Shown here: positions 49,921 through 58,400 of the stretch, one piece after another
Layout of the letters: each line of letters starts with the position of its first letter
Position numbering within the stretch: the stretch's first letter is position 1
Assembly (NCBI GenBank): GCA_021847245.1
Contig: JAJZUC010000005.1
Coordinates: 1-64,000, forward strand
Length of the DNA: 64,000 nt
Reading direction: 5' to 3'
Origin: Deltaproteobacteria bacterium
Lineage (GTDB): Bacteria > Desulfobacterota > Desulfuromonadia > Geobacterales > Geobacteraceae
Translations under genes and position numbers: made by a program
The notes under the pieces: model-generated
The model's database searches: none
Seen by the model: only the letters and a program-made list of their open reading frames with translations
What the model was told of the DNA's origin: nothing

Positions 49921-51099
49921 TCAGAAACTGACCGGGACGCGCAGCGTCAACTGGACATCCGGCGCCGATTCCGTAACACCCACCCCCAGTGACAGGTTGA
50001 GATTGGTATTTTCGAAGAGCTTGTAGGAATAGCCGAACAACAGGGTCCCCACATAGGTATTCTGGATATCGGCAAAAAACTGGTTGTTTATCCTGGTCTT
50101 GCCGATAATGCTGTGGTCGTAGCCGATACTGAACGACGCCTTTTCGTTTATTGCCAGTCCCATCCCGAAATTGAATTCAACCACATCTCCCGGATCGATG
50201 GTTCCGAAATCCCGTCCGTTAACCACGCCAACGTTGCGCTCAATATTCCACGTGTAGCTGACGCCGCCGAAGAACACCGCCGGGTCTGAAGGGAAAATGG
50301 CGGTCAATCCTCCCTGGACCGCCCAGAAGCCTGAACCGCGGGGGAGCTCCGTCTGCAGGTTGGTGGCGGGATCTATCGGCACCTCGAAACCGTTCTTGCC
50401 GGTGGGGGCCTTGGCCCGCAGGCTTGCCGTGAAGAAAGGACCGGTGCTGGGCTGGTTCAGCTGGTAGCGCAAACCGAACTCCACGTCACCGATGCCGTTG
50501 CCTTCCGCATCGAAGACACTCTCTCTGTCGTTTTGTTGTTGAGTGAAGGGTCGGGTAGTTGATGTCTCTGACTGGTAGACGTAGGGGACTCTCGCTTCGA
50601 CTTCGAACCGGTTCGTGAGCCCATAGCGGGCGGCCAGGGCGGTAACGTAGGTGTGGCGGGTGACGCTCCGAACGTCGATGAGGCCGATGGTTACCGCTGG
50701 AATGTAGGTATAGCCGATGAGGGCGATCCGTCTGGTTGAAGAGAGCGAATACTGAAAGGACGGTTCCAGCACCAAGGTTCCCCGTGGGGTCAGGATCCCC
50801 GGCTGCTCGAAGATGGGAGCGATTTCAGGGGGTTTTGCTTCGGGGGACGGTTCCGGCGGACGCCCGACCGGCTGCGTTGCCGCCGATTTCTCTTTCGGTG
50901 TGACTTGCTGCTGTGCTGGCTGGCTTTCTTTCTGTCCGCTTTTTTTCGGGGTTGGTTTTCCGGTTTGGGGTTCCTTGGCCGGCGTGGTGGTTTCAGAAGC
51001 AGGTGGGGCGGGTGTGGGATCACCGTGGGCGGTTGTGATTGTCAGTAGAGTGGTAGCCACACAGAGGCAGGTCAAGACTCTGAAACGGTTTGCAGCCAT
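49921..51099 (-). CDS. Outer-membrane beta-barrel exporter, FapF-like
   Basis: 392 aa from the ATG at 51099, which gives a clean signal peptide (FRVLTCLCVATTLLTITTAHG); the ORF-track start is further upstream. A Pro/Lys/Glu/Gln-rich linker (residues about 27-90) precedes the barrel, which starts PGILTPRGTLVLEPSFQYS and ends in the outer-membrane signature Phe (RVPVSF). Repeated aromatic beta strands (YGLTNRFEVEARVPYVYQ, VFFGGVSYTWNIE, FGYSYKLFENTNLNLSLGVGV) support a 12-strand or larger barrel. FapF exports amyloid subunits in Pseudomonas. The trimeric coiled coil of FapF is not visible; the Pro-rich linker takes its place. It is convergent with the + strand genes. Confidence 0.78.
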   Translation of the reverse strand: MAANRFRVLTCLCVATTLLTITTAHGDPTPAPPASETTTPAKEPQTGKPTPKKSGQKESQPAQQQVTPKEKSAATQPVGRPPEPSPEAKPPEIAPIFEQPGILTPRGTLVLEPSFQYSLSSTRRIALIGYTYIPAVTIGLIDVRSVTRHTYVTALAARYGLTNRFEVEARVPYVYQSETSTTRPFTQQQNDRESVFDAEGNGIGDVEFGLRYQLNQPSTGPFFTASLRAKAPTGKNGFEVPIDPATNLQTELPRGSGFWAVQGGLTAIFPSDPAVFFGGVSYTWNIERNVGVVNGRDFGTIDPGDVVEFNFGMGLAINEKASFSIGYDHSIIGKTRINNQFFADIQNTYVGTLLFGYSYKLFENTNLNLSLGVGVTESAPDVQLTLRVPVSF

Positions 51100-51174
51100 A
51101 AAATTTATCCCCCTGAGGTTTGATTGAATTACACGGAAAATAATTAGCATCGATTAAAAGCATCGATGGCACCG

Positions 51175-51203
51175 AATAAACACCAGCCGGTACCTTTTGT
51201 CAA
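51175..51203 (-). promoter_or_regulatory. Candidate sigma-70 promoter of the barrel gene
   Basis: On the minus strand TTGACA (51203-51198), a 17-bp spacer and TTTATT (51180-51175) lie about 75 bp upstream of the ATG. A GG-N10-GC pair (sigma-54-like, CGGTGCCATCGATGC) overlaps the region but fits the consensus poorly. Confidence 0.5.
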
Positions 51204-51275
51204 TCTCTATAACAGTGTTTTTGTTTTTGGAAGGTCTTGCCTTGAATTCGACCGGTGCGGGAATCTTTAGCCAAA

Positions 51276-52613
51276 TTACGCACTTATCCCGAACTTGTTC
51301 ATCAACCGGTAGAGGGTTACCCGCGATACGCCAAGTTGCCGCGCAGCTTCCGATACGTTGTTCATGGTGCGTTGCAGGCTGGCCCTGATCGCCTCGCATT
51401 CGGCCTTCTCCCGTGCGCTGTCCAAAGACAAGACCCTTCCTGCCGTATCGGGATTGTCCAGGCCGAGATCCGCTGCGGTGATCAGCCGGCCCTCACACAT
51501 TACCGAGGCCCGCTTCACGCGGTTGATCAATTCACGCACGTTCCCCGGCCACGGGTGACTATACATGGCGCGTAACGCCCTTTTGCTGAAACCCCTTGCG
51601 GCGAGCTTTTCCTTGCGTGCAAACTCTTTCAGGCAGGTATGGGCGAGCAATTCTATGTCCCGTTCCCGTTCCCGCAAAGGAGGCATTTTGAGACGCAGCA
51701 CGTTGAGCCGATAATAGAGGTCTTCGCGAAAGCGCCCATCCTTCACGGCCTGTTCGATGTCTACGTTGGTGGCGGCTATCACCCGGGCATCAACGGGGAT
51801 GACCCGGTTCGATCCGATACGTTCCACGGTTTTTTCCTGCAAGAAGCGCAGCAGGTTGACCTGAAGCTCCAGTGGGAGCTCGCCGATTTCATCGAGGAAA
51901 ACGGTCCCCCGCGCCGCTGCCTCGATCCGGCCGATCTTGCGCTGAAAGGCGCCGGTAAAGGCCCCTTTTTCGTGGCCGAACAGCTCGCTCTGGATCAGCG
52001 GAGTCGGCAAGGCGCCACAATTGACCGCAACAAACGGCCATTGCCGACGCGGGGAGTGAGAATGTATGGCCTGCGCCACCAGCTCCTTTCCGGTGCCGCT
52101 CTCGCCGGTAATAAGGATCGGAGAGTCCGAGCCCTGCATCTTGCACATGTTCTGGTAGAGCTCCTGCATGCTGCTGCTTGTCCCCACCATCCGATGACCG
52201 CCGGCATTCCTGTTCGGTGAGTCGAGCCGGCTCTTCAGTGCGGCTTTGCCGTAGGCATGTCCGAGGGTAACCACCAGGCGCATCGGATCCACCGGGAGGG
52301 TATGGAAGTCGTGGAAATTTTCCATGACAAACCTGCCGGCTTCCGGCGTCTGCAGACCGGCGGCCGGGACGAGTGCTACCCACTCCATGGTGTCTCTGGA
52401 CAGGATGACGTCCTCGATCGTTTCAAGAGTGCTTTCATGGAAATCGGCACAGTGGACGAGACCTACGTGCAGGTTCCCTTTTCCGATCGCGGCCTTGGCG
52501 TCGACACTGTTTGTCGCCATCCGCAGGTCCCAGCCTTGCGACTCGAGTACCCCGGCAGGAAGATGAGGCCGTTCATCCAGGCTCAGTATGAGTATTTCCC
52601 GCCTTGTCACCAT
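51276..52613 (-). CDS. Sigma-54-dependent transcriptional activator (NtrC superfamily)
   Basis: 445 aa from ATG 52613. The first about 130 residues resemble a degenerate receiver domain ([14 protein letters not shown]) without an obvious phospho-acceptor Asp, as in VpsR/FleQ-like activators. The AAA+ domain is complete: [11 protein letters not shown] (Walker A), [12 protein letters not shown] (the GAFTGA sigma-54 contact loop), [12 protein letters not shown] (Walker B) and [24 protein letters not shown] Fis-type helix-turn-helix closes it ([25 protein letters not shown]). It lies between the barrel gene and the adhesin genes and is the obvious activator for the sigma-54 promoter at 46430. Confidence 0.95.
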   Translation of the reverse strand: MVTRREILILSLDERPHLPAGVLESQGWDLRMATNSVDAKAAIGKGNLHVGLVHCADFHESTLETIEDVILSRDTMEWVALVPAAGLQTPEAGRFVMENFHDFHTLPVDPMRLVVTLGHAYGKAALKSRLDSPNRNAGGHRMVGTSSSMQELYQNMCKMQGSDSPILITGESGTGKELVAQAIHSHSPRRQWPFVAVNCGALPTPLIQSELFGHEKGAFTGAFQRKIGRIEAAARGTVFLDEIGELPLELQVNLLRFLQEKTVERIGSNRVIPVDARVIAATNVDIEQAVKDGRFREDLYYRLNVLRLKMPPLRERERDIELLAHTCLKEFARKEKLAARGFSKRALRAMYSHPWPGNVRELINRVKRASVMCEGRLITAADLGLDNPDTAGRVLSLDSAREKAECEAIRASLQRTMNNVSEAARQLGVSRVTLYRLMNKFGISA

Positions 52614-52638
52614 CAACCTCAGAGTAAATCGGGTTTTT

Positions 52639-54027
52639 CTACAGGGTGATCAATTTCAGCGCCAGTTTGAGAATTATCAGCACGTCCCCGATGGTTATCC
52701 TCCCGTCGGGTAGGGGGGTGCCGTTTGTCATGGGAGAAACGTCTCCGTACAGGATATCGTCGGCGGTCGGCATGGCGAGACCCGTGCTGATTTTCAGTGC
52801 CCTGATGACGTCCAACATGTCCACTTTGTCATCTTTCGTGATATCGCCGACTTTCCCCTGTGCAACGTGAATGATGTTGCGCGGCACGCTCGCCGAGTTG
52901 CCCGCCTCGTCGGACGCCGTGACGGTCACGTGGTAGAGCTTGTCCTCGGTGAAGGTCACATCCTGCTCGAAGCCCTGCCCCGACGTGAGATCCTTGAACA
53001 CGTTGAGGACGGTCCCATCACGGGCAACGGTTACGGAGACTTTGGTCAGGGCGTCGGATACCGTACCTGTGATCCTGATGGTTGGCTGGGCGCTCCTTAT
53101 GTCCTGCAGGGGGTAGGTCAGCTCCAGGGACGGAGCCTGGTCGTCATAGGTGATGGTGCGTTTCTGGGAGGTGCCGGCATTTCCGACCGAGTCGGTGGCG
53201 CTTATCTCGATGGTATTGATGCCGTTGGCAAGGTTTGCGGTTACAGTGAAGTTGTTGCCGCTCGGAGATGAAAGCTGGGGCGCGCCGCCGTTTACCCGCA
53301 TCTCCACCGTGGCGGTTTCGTCAACCGTTCCCGTGACATCCACGGATGACTTTGATGTCACGCTGTTGTCCGCCGGGGATGTGATCACAAGCGTAGGGGG
53401 GGTCAGGTCGAGGGTGACGGTTCTCCGGTTGCTGCTCCAGTTGCCGGCTCGGTCCGTTGCGACGGTCGTTATGGCATTTGCACCGGCATTCAGCTGCAGC
53501 GGATAACTGAACGAGCCATTGGTATTGACCCCGACACCGGCGCCGTTGATGGTGAGGCTCTTGACGCCGTTTTCGTCGCTTACCGATCCCGCGATGTTAA
53601 GGGTCGGATTTCCGGTGACTGCGCCGTCGGTGAGGGTGGATAGTAATAATTCCGGCGCCTTGGTGTCCACCGTCCATTGACTGGTGGAGGCGTCTGCATC
53701 GGCTTGCCAGACGCCGGAACTGTCCCTGCCGACCACGTAGATGGTGTGGGGACCGTCGGGAATATTTGCAAGGGGTACCGCCTCGCTCACCGGGGTAATG
53801 GCCGATTTGGTTCCCGGTTTCCAGTAATCGAGCCAGTATTGGTAGGCGACGATATCGTAGCCGCTTACCGTAATGGTGGCGCTGGTCAGACGGGTAGGGC
53901 TCTGGGGAGCGCCGGTGATTTCGGCCATGGGCGCCCCTTGGGCCTCCAGCGCGTAAAGGAGACAGAAGCCGGTGACAGAAAGTGCGGACCGCAGTAATCG
54001 TAATAGCTTGCTCATTGGTCTTGACAT
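52639..54027 (-). CDS. Secreted Ig-like domain protein with C-terminal dockerin
   Basis: 462 aa from the ATG at 54027, which has GGAGG five bases ahead. A signal peptide (LLRLLRSALSVTGFCLLYALEAQG) leads to several Ig-like or Big-type domains (ITGAPQSPTRLTSATITVSGYD; LLLSTLTDGAVTGNPTLNIAGSVSDENGVKSLTINGAGVGV; LVITSPADNSVTSKSSVDVTGTV). The C-terminal 70 residues hold two Ca2+-binding dockerin-type half-repeats: DITKDDKVDMLDVIRALK and DVSPMTNGTPLPDGRITIGDVLIILKLAL. It resembles the C-terminus of the neighbouring giant protein. The predicted role is an adhesin or matrix protein held by a cohesin. Confidence 0.82.
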   Translation of the reverse strand: MSRPMSKLLRLLRSALSVTGFCLLYALEAQGAPMAEITGAPQSPTRLTSATITVSGYDIVAYQYWLDYWKPGTKSAITPVSEAVPLANIPDGPHTIYVVGRDSSGVWQADADASTSQWTVDTKAPELLLSTLTDGAVTGNPTLNIAGSVSDENGVKSLTINGAGVGVNTNGSFSYPLQLNAGANAITTVATDRAGNWSSNRRTVTLDLTPPTLVITSPADNSVTSKSSVDVTGTVDETATVEMRVNGGAPQLSSPSGNNFTVTANLANGINTIEISATDSVGNAGTSQKRTITYDDQAPSLELTYPLQDIRSAQPTIRITGTVSDALTKVSVTVARDGTVLNVFKDLTSGQGFEQDVTFTEDKLYHVTVTASDEAGNSASVPRNIIHVAQGKVGDITKDDKVDMLDVIRALKISTGLAMPTADDILYGDVSPMTNGTPLPDGRITIGDVLIILKLALKLITL

Positions 54028-54095
54028 TTTGCCCTCCATGGCAGAAATGCCTCCGATCGGGGCCCTCGGGAAGGGCCGTGATTTCGGAAGTCCAT

Positions 54096-55373
54096 CTATT
54101 CCGTCACCGTTGCGTTTATGAATTTGCCGTTTGGGCCGTCGTTAGACGGGGTCGATCCGCCGTTATTCGGATCGTACAGGGCCGCATCGAACGAGACGAT
54201 CTTGAAATCGGAGATGGGGGGTGGTGTCCCCGCCGGGACGTCGCACTTGATCGTCAACAGCTCGCCAATCCCGAAACTCCCCGACACCATTCCCACCGTT
54301 ACCCGCCCCCTGGCCGTATCCGATGGGGGGATGTAATTTCCCATCGGGTAAATCCCCTGCGGAAGCGTCGCGGAGGTGGTCACCACCCCGCTCAGGGTTT
54401 GGTACGCCTCTCCGGAAAAGTCTGCCTTCAGCGTTACCCCTTGCGGCAATTCCACTGTCACCACAAACCCGCCGAAGGAGAAACCGGGGGGTGGTTCTCC
54501 GGTGGTTGTCACCTTGACGGTCCTGGTTGTTCCCCCTGCGTTGGCCAGGTTGGTCAGTCTGATATCTTTCACAACGGTCGGATTCCTGTCCGATGCCAGG
54601 AACTCCTTCAAGGCGGTCTGAAAGGCCGCGGCGTTCTCGGCGGACATGGCGCCGTCGTCGGCCAGATCGGTGGCCAGGGTGGTCAATACGTCGGACAGCT
54701 TACCGTTCTTGGCCAGCTGGGAGATGGCTGCCAGCGCCAGGGTGTAATCTTTCTGCGCCTGGTCAGTACCCGATTTCAGGAATTCGTCGCCAGTGAGTGC
54801 CACAGGTTGCGTCGCAATGATATCCACCTTGAAGAGGTCCGAAATCAGGGCATTTGCGCTGTTGACCTTGTCCGCGGTAAGGGTGCCGCTTCCCTTGGTG
54901 GCAATTTGCGCCGCAAGCTCCGTCAGGGGGGTGACTGCCACCTTCATTTTATCGGTGGGATTGGCAATGAGCGCCCGTAGCGGTTCCTCCGTGGTCACAG
55001 TCTTGTCCACAGCGGTGGCCTCATCGGTGTACGTGCCGGTGGCCTCTATCTCCACCACACCGCTGTAGGAACCGTTGAAGGTTTTGGTGGAGCTGATGTG
55101 CGTAGAGTAATTCCCGAAGGAGTTGATCCTGATCGGCTCCTTCTCCGGTATCGAAATTTCTTGTCTGGTCCTGTCGGGATTCACGGCATAGACCTTGACG
55201 TACCCGTCCTTGAAGAGCCCCTTCGAGACAACGCCGCTTATTTTGGTATCGGTATCCGTCGGATTGGTCTGCTCGGTTGTCGATCCGCCGCCGCTGAACC
55301 CGCCGAACCCGCAACCGCATATGTTTGTTGTCACGAGGATAAGTATCAGCCAGAAGAATGTCTTTGCTTTCAT
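54096..55373 (-). CDS. Lipoprotein with a cohesin-like C-terminal domain
   Basis: 425 aa from the ATG at 55373 (GAGGTG upstream). The N-terminus KTFFWLILILVTTNICGCGFGG carries a lipobox-type cysteine (ICG-C). An initial transthyretin-like beta domain (ISGVVSKGLFKDGYVKVYAVN) is followed by a helical region (LIANPTDKMKVAVTPLTELAAQIA to FQTALKEFLAS). The last about 140 residues (FGGFVVTVELPQGVTLKADFSGEAY...RGRVTVGMVSGSFGIGELLTIKCDVPAGTPPPISDFKIVSFDAALYD) have the strand pattern of a cohesin domain. It lies between two genes whose products end in dockerins, so it is a likely surface anchor for both. The cohesin call is by pattern only. Confidence 0.65.
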   Translation of the reverse strand: MKAKTFFWLILILVTTNICGCGFGGFSGGGSTTEQTNPTDTDTKISGVVSKGLFKDGYVKVYAVNPDRTRQEISIPEKEPIRINSFGNYSTHISSTKTFNGSYSGVVEIEATGTYTDEATAVDKTVTTEEPLRALIANPTDKMKVAVTPLTELAAQIATKGSGTLTADKVNSANALISDLFKVDIIATQPVALTGDEFLKSGTDQAQKDYTLALAAISQLAKNGKLSDVLTTLATDLADDGAMSAENAAAFQTALKEFLASDRNPTVVKDIRLTNLANAGGTTRTVKVTTTGEPPPGFSFGGFVVTVELPQGVTLKADFSGEAYQTLSGVVTTSATLPQGIYPMGNYIPPSDTARGRVTVGMVSGSFGIGELLTIKCDVPAGTPPPISDFKIVSFDAALYDPNNGGSTPSNDGPNGKFINATVTE

Positions 55374-55423
55374 AACGGGCACCTCATGATGTCCAACCCC
55401 TTCAAATCGCTGTTACTGCATGG

Positions 55424-58400
55424 TTACTGTTGAATGATTTTCAACCACTTTTTCAGGATTACCAGTGTGTCACTTATGTCGATCTTGCCGTCGGGAACGG
55501 ATATGCCGTTAACGAACGGCGAGACGTCGCCGACGATCAGGTCACCCTCCGTCGGCTGTCTGAGACCCACGGCAATCCTCAATGCAATGAGAACGTCGAG
55601 GACGGAGAGTTGGCCATCGGCGTTGAGATCGCCGCTTGGCGGGTCTGCCCAAGTGATGTTCCGTGGGACGCTGCTCTCGTTCCCCGCTTCGTCCGTTGCT
55701 TTGACGATTACGTGATAGATGAGGCCTTTTGTCGGGAAAATCAGCTTCTGTTCGAAAGTCTGCCCGGAACCGTCGTTTACCAGCGGAGGCGGGTCGAGTG
55801 GTTCGCCGTTGCGGGTGATGCTGACGGTGACATTGGTCAGGGCATCGGCCACTCTGCCCTTGATCGTCAGGTACCCGTCCGGGATCCTTATGTCCTTCGG
55901 GGGGTAGGTGATCTCCAGGGACGGCTTCTGGTCGTCAAAGATGACGACCTGGCTGTACGAGCCCTTGCTTCCGGCCAGGTCGGTGACGGTGAGCACGATG
56001 TTGTTGCACCCCTCAACCAGCGGGACCGAAGCGGTGAAATGTGTATCGGTCATTTCCGCAAGCTGGGTGGAACGGAGCACCGACTCCGTCTGGCAGTCGT
56101 AAACCGAGACCTCGATCTGCCCGATGGCGCTGGCAGGTTTACTCATGGTGCCGGTAACATCCACTGGAGACTTTGCAATCTTGCTGTCGGCCGCCGGGGA
56201 GATATCGGAAAGCGTGGTGCCGTTCGGATCGTAGGTGATGTTTCTGGTAAAGCGGGGGGTGCTCTCATTCCCCGCGCGATCGGTGGCTATGATGGTGATC
56301 CGGTTCGCCCCGAGGCTCAGTTTCGGGATGTTGTGCCTGTAATCGCCGTTTGCCTCGATCCCGTTCCCCGGCGTCAACTCGGCCGAGTAGTACATATTGT
56401 TGCCGCTGTCAGAGGCTGAAATGACCAGAGTCCGGATGCCGTTTAGGTCGCCGGCGTTTCCGCTGACGTTGAGATCTTCCTTGTTGGTGAACGAGTCGGG
56501 TTGGAGCATTGTTACGTTCAGGGTCGGCGGCGTCGTGTCTATGACAATGGCCAGAGTGCCGCTTGCCGACCAGTTCCCCGCCGTGTCGCGTTCCTGCACG
56601 TAGAGGGTGTGGGTTCCCTCGCTCAGTGACGCGGCCGGTGTAAAGGTCGTGGCGGCGGTCTCTGTCGCCCCGGTGGCGAGATCGGCGTCGTCAAGCCTGA
56701 AGCGGAAGGTCCCGTTGCCACTTTCGTCCGAGGTCCAGCTCCAGGTCGGTCTGGTATTGTTGGTCGGCGATGGTCCCGCGACTGCGGGAGCGGCCGGCGC
56801 GGTGGTGTCCACGACAATGGTGAAACTGCCGGTTGCCGACCAGTTCCCCGCCGCGTCCCGTTCCTGGACGTAGAGGGTGTGGGTTGCCTCGCTCAGCACA
56901 TCGGTCGGGGTGAAAGATGTTGCCGTGGTTTCCGTCGCCCCGGTGGAGAGATCGGCGTCGTCGAGCTTGTAGCGGAAAGTTCCGTTCCCGCCATTGCCCC
57001 CCGAGCTCCAGCTCCACGTCGGGGTGGTGCTGTTGGTCGGCGTCGTGCCTGAGACCGTCGTTGCGCCTGGGGCCGTGGTATCCACGACTATGGTGAGGGT
57101 GCCGCTTGCGGACCAGTTCGCCGCCGCGTCCCGCTCCTGCACGTAGAGCGTATGGCTTCCATCGTTCAGCGCGTTGGCCGGAGTGAAGGTCGTGGCGGTG
57201 GTTTCCATTGCACCGGTCGAAAGATCGGCATTGTCGAGCCTGTAACGGAAATACCCGTTGCCCCCGTTTCCTCCCGAGGTCCAGCTCCAGGCAGGCGTTG
57301 CCGTGTTGCTCGGCGTCGTGCCGCTCACTGCCGGCGCGGCCGGCGCACTCCTGTCTATCACCAGCGGTCCGTCACTGGAGGCAAAGACCGCTGTCTTCCC
57401 GTCTTCTATCCTGGCATAGACGTAATAGGCTCCGTCCGGCAGGGTTGACGTATCCCAGGAGTAACTGGTCTTCCCCAAGACGATGCCGGAAACTATCTGC
57501 GTTACGTTCTGGCTGCCGTCGTAAACAAATTTTTCATTACCGTAATAAAGGGTGATCTGGGCGGCCGGGCTGTCCGGGTCGGAGGCGTTCCAGGTTATGG
57601 TGTAGCGTGTGGCGTTGGTCGCCGGTTCGGCTGCGCCCGGAGCAGTCAGTGTGATGCTCGGCGGCTGGTTGACCCCCTGGTTCTTGACCGTGAACGAGCT
57701 TGTCGCCATCCACGTGCTGTAATAGCCGTGCTCGTCCTTGGCCTTGGCTCTCCAGTAGTATCGGGTGTTGTCGGCAAGAGGCGTGTTGTCGGCAACCTTC
57801 CAGCTCGTTCCCGGGACTTCTGCACCGGCCACGAATGTCTTGAGGGTGCTGTCGCTGTAAATCTCGAAGTTGCAGGAGATGGCATCGTGGTCCACATCGG
57901 TGGTGCTGACGGTAAGAGTAGGCGTAGTGGAAGTCACCTCGCCGTTGTCGGAGGGAGCGACAATGGTCGGCACGTTAGGGGCCTCATTCTGCAGGTTGAC
58001 GAAAAACTGGGCGCTCATCCACGGACCGTCGGCCTGGCCGTCGTTTGCCTTCACTCGCCAGTACCAGACGGAGTTGTCGGTGAGAGGTTTGGCAACCGCC
58101 CAGCTCGTTGTCCCCGCCCCCTCGGCGATAATGGGTGAAGTCTGCTTGTTGGGACTGTCGAAGGTGTTGACGGTGTCGATCTCGAAAGCGTAGCTCAGGG
58201 TGTCCCTGTCCGCGTCGGTGGCGTTGTTGACCTTCAGGGTCGGGGTTAGCGTAACGACTTCATTCAAGTTGTACGTCCCGTTTGGCGGTGTATTGACCGT
58301 CGGAGCGGTCGGGGCGTCGTTGGCGGTGTTCGTGAAGAAGGCGGCGCTCACCCAGTTGCTGGTTGCCCCGTGCTGGTCAACAGCCCTGCTTCTCCAGTAG

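Noticed and set aside
51140-51180. Second sigma-54 promoter (GGTGCCATCGATGC) before the barrel gene
   Set aside because: GG-N10-GC spacing is right but only a few other consensus bases match, and a better TTGACA/TTTATT promoter overlaps.
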